The position numbers and the translations under genes are program-made. The notes below the pieces were generated by a model. It had not been told where the DNA came from, made no database searches, and was given only the letters and a program-made list of their open reading frames with translations. A stretch of DNA of 64,000 bases from NCBI RefSeq assembly GCF_021134715.1, contig NC_060018.1, forward strand, positions 11,363,501 through 11,427,500. Direction: 5' to 3'. The stretch's first letter is position 1; the number at the start of each line of letters is the position of its first letter. Shown one piece after another: positions 51,701 through 59,306 of this stretch. Source of the stretch: Daphnia pulex (lineage: Eukaryota; Arthropoda; Branchiopoda; Diplostraca; Daphniidae).

Positions 51701-53116
51701 AACTGCTGGCGCCAAACATGACAATTTCGGCCAGCGTTGCACCGCTCCTGCAGTTTCTTGATAATGACGTCAGCATCCACCAAGTCGGTCGCGGATAGAC
51801 CCATTGTCAACACCGCCTTCAGTGTCGCATTCGAGAGACAGGACAGGAGAATGTTTGCAATGTATTCCGGGCGTTCACCCTGAGGCAGCGCCGTGTTGAT
51901 GGTGGAGAGGGAGAGAAATATCTTCTACTGCTGATGCCATATCTCGAAGTTGTCTTTGAATTCTTCTAAGTCAAGATGGGGCGGAATGAACGAAGTGACT
52001 TGAATTGAATGAAGTATTTGAACGGGGCTGAATGAAAGAATTGAATGAAAATGAGGCTAGTACGGCGAGGGGTATATGACTGGTGGGCGAGAGAAAACAA
52101 AAAAAATGAAATATTTAAATGTGAAATGAAATGACGAAAGTGAAACGTTGAAAATGAAATCGACAGAATGTAGGGTATACGACTGATGGGCGAAAGAAAA
52201 AAATGAAAGATTTGAATGTGAAAATGAAATGACGAAAATGAAACAAATGTGCCGAACGTTGACGGTGAAAGTCGGTTAAAGAAAGAAAAAAAATGGCGGG
52301 CGCGCAACATGTGGGCCCTCTTCAAGAATGAAATGGGGTGTGAATTTAACGGACGATAGATGCACGAAAACGCAAAAAAATGGGGGAAAATGACATCAAT
52401 GAACTCGAACGAGGATGAAACAATGGCAAGGGATGCCGGCGATGAAGAACGATGGAAAATGGATTGGTGTAAGGGAGGAACACACTCAAAACCAAAATGG
52501 CGGCCTCCACAAGACCACGCTGGGACAAAGCCAGGGGGGAAATTCACAAGAACAATGGGGACGAGTCGAAAATGTCCTCACAGTCACACACTACCGGAAC
52601 TGAATGAGAGTCAAGGAATAAGTTCGAGAATTCACTAAGAATATATCAACTGCGCCATGGAATGAAGTGAAACGATGGGAGAATTGAGAAGAGAGAAACA
52701 GGATGTATTCGCTCGTCAACGTACTAGGTCCAACTGCCGTCTCTATGCTGCAAGGGGAGGGGAGCGACATTGCCAAGTCATTCCACCGCCCATTCAGCAG
52801 TTGAGCTCATACGCATACCCCCCGCCGAACAGTAACGCAATCCGGCAATTTAAATTTCAAAACGAAATTTTCGTTTATGGAAATTCATGATCCGTCTCCT
52901 TTGCTCCAACTAACGAATGAGCCTTTCGATATTGCTTGCAAAGTTACAGCGACACAAGTTTACTGGAGGGGACAATTGCACGGAAGAGTAAACAGTTAAA
53001 ATAATTGACATATGACGTGTGTGTGTATAATACCTGTGTGGAAAGTAGGACAGCTCGAATGTGTGAGAAATAAATGGCGATAAGTCCTTCCGTCGGGCTG
53101 GCGATGACCAAGACGT
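45704..53116 (-). CDS. Class B (secretin-family) GPCR, last four exons; CRF/DH44-receptor-like
   Basis: The 3' part of a peptide-hormone receptor on the minus strand. Exons in transcript order: 53116-53034, 46340-46150, 46032-45917, 45783-45704, giving 156 residues and a TAA stop; phases agree. The first exon gives the end of TM6 and the third outer loop (VLVIASPTEG) and the start of TM7 (RAVLLSTQ). The second continues TM7 with GFLVTLFFCFLNTEVRNTLRH, the class B helix-7/helix-8 signature. The last two encode a Ser-rich cytoplasmic tail. The STQG...CFLNTEV wording recalls arthropod DH44/CRF-like diuretic hormone receptors, which couple to cAMP; this subfamily call is moderate. Ligand-binding and TM1-TM5 exons are upstream, not found in the window. 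A Gypsy element fills most of the intron between the first two exons. Confidence 0.78.
46341..47228 (-). other. GPCR intron sequence 3' of the Gypsy insertion
   Basis: Remaining intron between exon 46340-46150 and the Gypsy 3' LTR. It ends with the target-site copy CCGCC at 47224-47228. Nothing else is supported. Confidence 0.6.
47229..47356 (-). repeat. Gypsy 3' LTR (128 bp)
   Basis: Matches the other LTR at 52658-52785 with one difference seen by eye (G versus A near the 24th base on the plus strand). The ends form the inverted repeat TGGAATG/CATTCCA. It is very short for a Gypsy LTR. Confidence 0.93.
47423..47460. repeat. G13 and A14 homopolymer runs in the Gypsy 3' non-coding region
   Basis: Thirteen G at 47423-47435 and fourteen A at 47447-47460, between the pol end and the 3' LTR. 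Such runs are prone to replication and sequencing error. Confidence 0.85.
47685..47940. mobile_element. 256 bp MITE, hAT-like, inside Gypsy pol
   Basis: Perfect 26 bp terminal inverted repeats start CAAGGGGTCCGCAACTC, flanked by the 8 bp direct repeat GACCGGCC (47677-47684 and 47941-47948). The interior is C/T-rich on the plus strand with a G-rich patch and GCGCGCGC, and has no coding capacity. An 8 bp duplication and a CARGGGGTC start suggest the hAT superfamily. Its insertion is younger than the Gypsy copy it disrupts. Confidence 0.9.
47941..49330 (-). pseudogene. Gypsy integrase frame (frameshifted, tail replaced by MITE)
   Basis: The integrase is read in one frame from 49328 to about 48730 and in another from about 48750 to the MITE border. 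The first part has the zinc-binding region (LLQMHQ..., ending SCLTC) and the first catalytic Asp in FADLGTF. The second has the Asp of LWSDGGPQF and the Glu of NGYAEAAVK, then a chromatin-side domain and a Pro/Ser-rich tail. A MITE at 47685-47940 interrupts the final codons; the current frame runs on into the MITE and stops at 47843. Confidence 0.87.
49225..50775 (-). pseudogene. Gypsy reverse transcriptase and RNase H frame (in-frame stop)
   Basis: RT runs from 50775 to a TAG at 49813-49815, and RNase H continues in the same frame to 49225. RT landmarks include the TAWVHPIVIVPK, RICGDFTSLN and FTVIDALKGYHQ blocks and LPFGVSLAGD. The catalytic YxDD box reads VVED, so the usual Tyr is Val and the first Asp is Glu. 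RNase H shows LHVDAS, ELECLAAAWA, FTDHRPL and NVMADALSR. The TAG falls between the two domains and probably replaced a Trp codon; this is inference. Confidence 0.87.
50776..51990 (-). pseudogene. Gypsy gag and protease frame (in-frame stops)
   Basis: Structural and protease part of the Gypsy polyprotein. The frame can be followed from about 51990, is cut by TAG at 51925-51927, then is open from 51924 to TGA at 50776-50778. In order it shows a helical capsid-like region, a basic stretch, two zinc knuckles (CWNC-x5-H-x4-C, with one residue more than the usual spacer, and CHSC-x4-H-x4-C), then an aspartic protease with DTGAS. The RT frame continues in the same frame right after the TGA, so the stop could be a mutation or a read-through site; the further stops elsewhere favour decay. 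Confidence 0.85.
52070..52246. repeat. Imperfect tandem duplication in the Gypsy leader
   Basis: Two units of roughly 100 bp, the second incomplete, start at 52070 (GGGTATATGACTGGTGGGCG) and 52173 (GGGTATACGACTGATGGGCG). They continue with the same A/G-rich GAAATGACGAAA-type text. They lie between the primer-binding site and gag, where packaging or translation signals would sit. An open frame at 51966-52547 results from this low-complexity sequence. Confidence 0.75.
52642..52657 (-). other. Gypsy primer-binding site
   Basis: Directly next to the 5' LTR on the minus strand the sequence reads TGGCGCAGTTGATATA. A TGG start complementary to a tRNA 3' CCA end is expected here. The matching tRNA was not identified. 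Confidence 0.65.
52658..52785 (-). repeat. Gypsy 5' LTR (128 bp)
   Basis: The copy from which the element would be transcribed. It starts next to the target duplication CCGCC (52786-52790). The primer-binding site follows directly on its other side. Confidence 0.93.
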
Positions 53117-54780
53117 CTCTCGTCTCTCTTTTATGCAGATGTATAGAGTCGGACGTGCAAGGCTTGAAGAAGGAAGAGCTCATCGGTTAAACTGGTGGGA
53201 ATTCGACACCCCCCCAAAAAGAGAGGAATCAAATCCAAACTCTGGCCGATAGTTTTTCAACCACCGCGCCCCTTATTGCTTGTGCATTTTATACTATTGA
53301 ACACATCAGCCCTTTTTTCTAAAGACATTTGTTTTCTCTCTGGAATTCATTTTGAAGTTTTTATTTTTCATTCAAATTTATATTTTTATATTTCTCGATA
53401 GACTCTCTCTCTCTGCTCTCGAGTAAAAAAAGAACTTGAAAAAGTGGTTGGACTGTTTCAATGTCGCTTATTGTGGATTGTTTGGGGGCCGACAGGGATT
53501 ATCCCGCCACTATCCACTTGCGAGCCGAGGGAGAGAAAGAAAAAGATGAAGATCTCGTCCATCTCTGGTCGCGCCGCCGGTCCGTGGCCGCACCCGCCGC
53601 CCCGATGACATTAGCCAGACAAGGGCCTCCGCTCTCTCTCTCTTCATTTTCTCTGGAAAAACTCGGGGGGTTATATACTATACGTGTACAGTTGTTGTGT
53701 GTAGTAAAAGAGTAACTACACCAAGTCGAGCGAGAAGGAGAGTCTACACACTCTATAGAGACCTTTATTGTACACACACGCGTTTCTCTATCTGGACAGG
53801 ACGGAATGATGTTGTGTGCCCGTCTCTCTCCCCCCACCACCATTGCCACTCTGGTTGACTCTACACTCGACAGCTCGACACGTCCAGCAGGGCCCCCAAT
53901 TATAATCTGGACAGAGTGGCAGCATTCCGTCTCTCTGTCTCTCCCCCCACCGTCTATTCCATCATCTGTCTAGTGGTGGTGTTGGTGGTGGGACTCTATA
54001 CACATTCGAATGTCGATATGAAACAGGTTCGCGTGAGTTATTTGAGTTTTGACGAGAAACTTTGGGGATTTGAAAAAATCAAGCGTGATGTCTTTGTTAA
54101 ATGTTTGTCCTCCCCTATCCGGGCCCATCATCATCATCTCTACAACCAACATATCACTTCCGTCCATAAAGGCCCATCAGTACGAACCGTTTTGATTCAA
54201 TCGTGGCCAGTAACGTAGTCGCCATCGCGTGACCCCGATATCCCCACACACATTTGAAAGAGACGCGAGTGTTGTAAGGGACTTGTTCTCCACAGCTCTG
54301 GAATTTGTCTGGACATTCTTTTTACTTTTCGGGCTATCGGTTAATCCTCGGTGGTAATCCTTAATCAAAATAGATACAAACAAGTCTGAGCCCTCTCGCC
54401 TGTCCGTCTTTCCTTCTCCCGCGATGATGAACTACTTTGTTGGCTGAGTCCATTTCAATTGTCGACGACATGTGAAAGAGAACGAAACACTTTTGGTGGT
54501 CGGTTGTTGAGGGCGGCCAAGGGAAAATTCTTTCCATCAGCAACACAAAAAAAATGTATACTAAAAAAAGATCTTAAACGTTTTATTAATGGAGTTTCTG
54601 GAGTGCTCTGCTCTCGACCCTGACGTCCTTTTTGTTGTTGTTAAAACATTTTCTTCTTAGACATTTACGTCCAGAGCCTAGTAGAGTAGATTCACACACA
54701 ATAGCACCTGGGGCAATCGCTGGGTGATGAGGGCTGTGGAGGAGCGAAAAAATACTTAAAAAATAATAATTTGATAGTAA
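53117..54780. other. Region upstream of the last GPCR exons, no gene recognised
   Basis: Probably GPCR intron. A GC-rich block at about 53460-53660 is open in more than one frame on both strands but has no family signature or clear splice context. No TM1-TM6 exon of the receptor was recognised. Confidence 0.45.
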
Positions 54781-54792
54781 AAAAGAAAAGTA

Positions 54793-54946
54793 ACATTTCT
54801 GTGCTTTGCCAAATAATAAGTAAAATGTAATACTTCTGTGTTTGTTACTACATCTGGCCGAAAAGGGAAAAAAAGAAACATTTCTGTGGTTTGCCAAATA
54901 ACAAGGAAAATTGGAATACTTTTGTGTTTGTTACAACATCTGGCCG
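54793..54946. repeat. Imperfect tandem duplication, 85 bp period
   Basis: ACATTTCTGTG...CATCTGGCCG occurs at 54793-54860 and again at 54878-54946 with scattered differences. It is AT-rich with no evident gene. It may be the remains of a mobile element's subterminal repeats. Confidence 0.75.
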
Positions 54947-55053
54947 ATTAGACTTATTTGATATGAAAAAAAGATGTGTCTAATGAAAGTTGTTCTCATC
55001 CGTGATCCCCATTACTCCGTCTTTGTAGGGGAAAAATCATGGGATCAAGTTAT

Positions 55054-56042
55054 TTAGTTAAAGGTAATTTTTTTTTTAACGGGTGATCCTAATATTTCTA
55101 AACATACATTGCAGGACCACTCTAAACCTTCTAATTCCATTGCATATGCAATTTCGCGCGTCACATCAGCGCAACTTCCAAGGTACCATTGGTGGCATGT
55201 TACACAGCTCAAGGCAAATGTTGTTCCAAGATTGGTTTTGCAACTAGACAAGGAACAGAATTCGTCTCTAAAGTTATCCATCTCATCTTTCTAAAATTAA
55301 TTTTTTAAATTAAAGTAATTGAGCCAAATTAATTGTCAGCGTGAAACTAACCTTTCGGTTTTCTTGTGAGTGAGGAATAATTTCCTTTGACAAATCTGAC
55401 ATATTTCGTCCTGCTGTTGGCCGGTTATTACGCTCCTCTACCCCTTTAAATCACGGGAAAAATTTATTCACTTTAATGAAATTGAAAATTACTTTTAAAA
55501 ACCCATATTACCTTTTAACATTTCGTAAATATATGCGTTAACTTGAGGACGTAGCCCACAGGGCGTGATGTTGCTTTTAATTGCGGTTAGCAGCTCACAA
55601 CAAGAAACGACAGTTTCATATACCTAGGTGTGACGTTGTTCATGGATCGTAATCCGTGACAGAAAATGTAGAAGCTGTCATCCGGAATGCCACGCAAAAA
55701 TACTCCGTTCAAAAAGGTTGCCTAAAGAAGAAAAAAGCATCAAATGCCAACTGTAATATCACTTTTTAATTTAACAAGACGTAATATTTTACCATATATT
55801 CAGGGGAGATAGTTAAGCTTGCAGGTTGAGAAACAAGAATCACAGCATTATCACCCGGGTAGTAGTTACCAATTATGTAATCAGGCAAGGAACTAAGTGG
55901 TTTTATATCACAATTAGGTGGCACCGATGTCATTTCCGATATTGGAGACATTGCGCAAGCTCTTTGTGCACTAAATCTTCCTACAAATTTAATTTTTGTT
56001 GGATATCCAGGACGATTTACTTTACCAAATGGGCCATCACTT
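55054..56042 (-). pseudogene. Unidentified exon-like minus-strand gene with PHD-like zinc motif, damaged
   Basis: I do not recognise the family. Exon-like blocks with splice-like borders occur in minus order: 56042-55793 (SDGPFGKV... to SPEYM|GT), 55721 to about 55625 (ATFLNGVFLRGIPDD...), about 55625-55515 (VYETVVSCCELL...), about 55435-55352 (RNNRPTAGRNMS...), and 55281-55100 (CSLSSC...CVTCHQWYLGSC...WSCNVC). The last is a PHD-like cysteine cluster in which the usual His after the W-x is Leu. The second and third blocks touch with a one-base frame conflict around CCTAGG, so the copy is probably broken. It could be a degraded transposon gene or a host gene with mis-set exons. Lack of a clear start adds doubt. 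Confidence 0.35.
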
Positions 56043-56516
56043 CTAAACAAACCAAAAAAATTTATAAATTTCATTTTTGATTCAAATAAAAGAAAAAAAC
56101 TCAAAAAAAAGAAGAAATCTTAGGGGGTTTGTGTGAAAAATCTAAAAGGCACTCGCATCTTTTATCGTAACTTTTTCGCTCAAAAAAATATTCCCAACCG
56201 GTTATCTCGAGGGGTCGGCAGCTCTAAAAAGTACAAAAAATGGTGTGCTTTTTTGCCCTTTTGATATGTCATTTTTAGCGCTTCTCGCCCCTTGTTTATC
56301 TTCCGAAACCTCTTCTCCCCCTATTTCCTTTTTCTTCCTTTCCCCTCCTAGCACTTTTTTCATTTCGTTCTTTTTTTGTCTTTCTTTTATTTCTTTTTTC
56401 TCTTTTTGCCTTTTTTTGTTGCACTATCCCCTTTTTGTCTTTCTTGTTGCACTGTTTACCATTTTCTTTGCACAAACTGTGAAAATGACAAGGCTAAAGC
56501 TAGGTTGCCAATATTT

Positions 56517-56522
56517 TTTATT
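56517..56522 (-). terminator. AATAAA overlapping the stop of the hAT-like element's gene
   Basis: TTTATT on the plus strand gives AATAAA on the minus strand, sharing bases with the TAA stop codon. It suits a compact transposon transcript. Confidence 0.4.
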
Positions 56523-57512
56523 TCTCAAGTAAATTCCAAAAAAGGTTAAGTTGATCGGTTGTCGATTCTGACAAGCGAAGGGAATTCTCTTCGTCCAAAA
56601 TAGGCATAGGGACACTGCATACATAATATTTACACGGGAAATACCCGTTACTTGTCATTGGGGTTTCCTCAACTTTTCCTGTGACAGTTCCATCAGACCG
56701 TTGGATGTTAAACCAAGAGCAAAGAGCCTGAACATCGCAATTTTCCCCAGCTTCATCCCACCTCCATTCAGAAACAAACCTCTCATTCGTTCTTCCGTTA
56801 ACATGAGTTAACACTTCTATTCTACCAAGGAGATAGTCGTCTCTTTCGATCGTTTCAAAAACACACCAATCGCCTTGTTGGATGGCTGCTTTTTCTACTG
56901 TTGTGACGTATAAATGCCGTAAATCCGGTGTGCTTGCAGGTTGCTTAACGCGGATTAGTCTTTCGGAACTACGTGTTGTTACTGAATTTTCCAGAAGCCA
57001 GGCTGGAAAGTTATCCTCAGTTACTGAAAATTCACAGTCGGCGCTCCTTCTGTTGGCTCATTGATTGGCAAGACGGGCGATTCGTTGGCCGGGGTTACTT
57101 TCGGCTCAGCTCCTGTTGCAGGCACCGATCTGTGGCACATTCTCAAATGGTTGACAAAGTTAGTGGCTAACTTCCAACAACCGTTCGCTTCGTAGACTTG
57201 GAAAGGTTTGCGAATCTTGCAAGCAGTAAACGTAATTCGGGGATTTATCAAGTCAATTTGGCACTGTGACGAATCATATTCAATGTCATATTGCGTTTTG
57301 TTCTTCCTTCTTGACATGGCGTTCCTTTTTTCCCAAAGTGGAGCGCACACATTCATCGAGTTCTTGCACACCGGTTGCGCAATTGAAATTGGCTAAAGTC
57401 CTTGCATTATTATATCCAGTAAACCGAAAGATATTTTCAACGTGAGTGTTAAGCTCAATACCTCGTTGTTTTAACACGTTAAAAATATCTTCCTCCAAAT
57501 TACTCTTAGCCA
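56518..57512 (-). pseudogene. Unidentified protein gene inside the hAT-like element (frameshifted)
   Basis: Begins at ATG 57512 with a helical N-terminal module (VLKQRGIELN...FRFTGYNNARTL...VQELDECVR). It continues in other frames with a C2H2-like motif (CWKLATNFVNHLRMCH) and a longer domain (QQGDWCVFETIERDDYLLGR... to FPCKYYVCSVPMP). It stops at TAA 56520-56518, which overlaps an AATAAA signal. Two one-base frame conflicts, near 57325 and 57030, show decay or sequencing error; no splice sites resolve them. The N-terminal module resembles a short helical domain I associate with arthropod mobile elements, but I cannot name the family. No hAT dimerisation or RNase H-like catalytic motif was seen. 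Confidence 0.6.
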
Positions 57513-57956
57513 TCACAACTAATAAATCCCACACTTCACTATTTAAACAATAGTCCCAACGTGTGGATAAGGATCAAACACTACGCCAGAAACTAAGTTG
57601 ATGAGTCCAGCTGGTGTTGTTGGGGGTATTCAACAAAATCAGCTGACAGCCCTTAGGCCCATTTCCATGATTTGCATCAATTGCATTTTATGGAAAAGTT
57701 TTTCTTTTCCGTAACTTTTCCCCTTTTCTTTGTCTTTTTACCGGATTTTCCCCTTTTCTATCTATTTTTTCCCTTTTCTTTCTCCTTTTTCCTAAATTCC
57801 CGCTTATTTTCCTATTGTAACACCCATTTCTGCCTTTTCTACCTTTCATTTTCTTTTTCTTTCCTCAAAACAATCTGTAACATTTTCTCGTTTTTCTTTG
57901 GCTTTTTTACCGCCAAAAACCTTACTTTTTAGAGCTGCCGACCCCTCGGGTTATCT

Positions 57957-58099
57957 CTCCGTCCTGCTCTCTCATCGACTGGTCGTTGGCTCCGTCATTT
58001 TTCTCTCTCGTCTAAATTCTCATTTTCTCTCCGCGTTTAATTCTCCATTGTATTTGTCTGTGTAATACAAGACGAAACAAAGTCGTTAATTTCTCGACA
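57957..58099 (+). repeat. Putative right part of the BEL/Pao 5' LTR
   Basis: The stretch between the hAT-like element's target copy and the primer-binding site ends in ACA, as LTRs do. It contains a T-rich promoter-like region but no checked TATA box. Without the 3' LTR the assignment is inference. A possible left edge, TGTGTG at 56130, would place the hAT-like element inside the LTR. Confidence 0.4.
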
Positions 58100-58101
58100 T
58101 T

Positions 58102-58116
58102 TGGTGCCGTAACCAC
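58102..58116 (+). other. BEL/Pao primer-binding site
   Basis: TGGTGCCGTAACCAC, two bases after the putative LTR end. It closely resembles the TGGTGCCGAAACCC-type site of many BEL/Pao elements. Confidence 0.7.
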
Positions 58117-58520
58117 TTGTACAACGTAACGATTTCGGCCATTTTTCTCTCAGATTGCTCGCTATCGCAACAGTCGCCATTTTGATCTTGTTGTTCGCAT
58201 TCCGCAGCAACTTCTCACTTCTCTATTTCCTCATTTGGAAGCTTTGATTTGCTTTAATTTATCATTCTTCTGGTCGATGATCTATTCCGATTATTCGATC
58301 GTTGTACTTCGATAAATCATTCGTTTTCATTCCGCCCCCCCCTCTCAGTAATTTCTCCCGCCAAGAAACCGCGTGGCTGCGCACGACACTACCTTCCTTT
58401 GTACACACGGCACTTCCCTCGCGTTCCGACAAGTCGCCATCGCTCAAGGCTAGCCACAGCGTCGTCTCTCCCACGTCGTCATTCCAAATCTTTTGCCTTT
58501 TTGAATTTTTTCTTCCATCA

Positions 58521-58584
58521 TCTTGGTCCTAATCGTCCGGTCGTTGCCTTTGCGGGTGTTCGGTCGTCGATGTTGGTCCAGATT
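58521..58584 (+). repeat. Direct repeat unit 1 in the BEL leader
   Basis: A 64 bp unit starting TCTTGGTCCTAATCG and ending TGGTCCAGATT, repeated without visible change 149 bp downstream. Confidence 0.9.
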
Positions 58585-58669
58585 CTTTCATTTGTTTATC
58601 GGTTCTTTGTTCATATTGCCCAGCCATTTAAGTCATCATCATAGAGAAAAATCTTATACTTTTCCCACG

Positions 58670-58733
58670 TCTTGGTCCTAATCGTCCGGTCGTTGCCTTT
58701 GCGGGTGTTCGGTCGTCGATGTTGGTCCAGATT
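58670..58733 (+). repeat. Direct repeat unit 2 in the BEL leader
   Basis: Second copy of the 64 bp unit at 58521-58584. It ends about 40 bp before the first small ORF. Confidence 0.9.
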
Positions 58734-58774
58734 ATTTTCAACTTTATTTCTCTCTGAACATTTGATGATACTCA

Positions 58775-59143
58775 ATGCCTCGGGGTCGCAATAGTCCCGA
58801 AAGCCGTCAGCTACGGGCTTTAACCTTCAAGGAAGGAAGAGTCAAACGCAAGGAAGTTTCCAAATACCGAAAACAAATAATAGAACGGGCAAATCAACTT
58901 CCAGAAGCAAGACGGGCAGCTTTAATCGAAACCGCTGAGAAAACCCTGGAGGACATTCAGTCCCGGCGTCACCCTGTTCGCACTCCACCTGCTTCGACCG
59001 ACAAAGCCGAGCGTATTCGAGAGGCTAGGGAAATCGCATGCAAAATTCTCACTGATCAAGGGCGCCCTATTCCTCCCGATCTACAAGAGGAAGAAGAAGA
59101 CGACACAATTCAACTAGCAACTGAAGAAGATCAACTAATTTAA
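58775..59143 (+). CDS. Small basic ORF upstream of BEL gag
   Basis: A 122-residue intact frame starting MPRGRNSPESRQLR. The N-terminal half is rich in Arg and Lys, the middle is helical (ANQLPEARRAALIETAEKTLED), and the tail is acidic (LQEEEEDDTIQLATEEDQLI). I recognise no domain. It lies 163 bp before gag. A separate ORF here is not a standard part of BEL/Pao elements; it may be an accessory protein or a split-off gag N-terminus. It is one of the few undamaged frames of the copy. Confidence 0.6.
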   Translation: MPRGRNSPESRQLRALTFKEGRVKRKEVSKYRKQIIERANQLPEARRAALIETAEKTLEDIQSRRHPVRTPPASTDKAERIREAREIACKILTDQGRPIPPDLQEEEEDDTIQLATEEDQLI

Positions 59144-59306
59144 ACATTTGTGGTCCTTACTCTTGGTCGTAACATTCGTGTATTCGGTCAGAGAATTTTG
59201 GTCCCTATGCCATCGTTGAATAAATCTATGCATCTTCATATTCGTCGCTCTCTTCCGTTTTAATTATCACGCTACACTTCATCAATCATCAATTTTATTT
59301 TTCATC

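Larger units (their letters stand above)
47229..52785 (-). mobile_element. Ty3/Gypsy LTR retrotransposon, full length, defective ORFs
   Basis: A 5557 bp element in minus orientation with 128 bp LTRs at both ends (TGGAATG...CATTCCA), flanked by the 5 bp direct repeat CCGCC on each side. Order from the 5' LTR: primer-binding site, a long leader with a tandem duplication, gag with two zinc knuckles, protease, reverse transcriptase, RNase H, integrase, a non-coding tail with G13 and A14 runs, a purine-rich tract and the 3' LTR. This pol order is Ty3/Gypsy. The reading frames carry in-frame stops at 51925-51927 (gag), 50776-50778 (protease/RT border) and 49813-49815 (RT/RNase H), and two shifts near 49225-49330 and 48700-48760. 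The last pol codons are interrupted by a MITE. It is probably not autonomous. It lies wholly inside a GPCR intron. Confidence 0.93.
56208..57948. mobile_element. 1741 bp hAT-like element with protein-coding cargo
   Basis: Perfect 26 bp terminal inverted repeats (CGAGGGGTCGGCAGCTC...) face each other at 56208-56233 and 57923-57948. The 8 bp direct repeat GGTTATCT flanks them at 56200-56207 and 57949-57956. Fourteen of the first 17 bases match the MITE's inverted repeat, so the two belong to one transposon group. Both subterminal regions are C/T-rich on the plus strand. The interior encodes a minus-strand protein with no recognisable transposase domain. It sits just left of the BEL/Pao primer-binding site, perhaps inside the BEL LTR. 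Confidence 0.88.

Noticed and set aside
51966..52547. 194-codon minus-strand frame in the Gypsy leader
   Set aside because: Phe/Ser/His-rich translation produced by the tandemly duplicated A/G-rich leader; position and composition fit non-coding leader.
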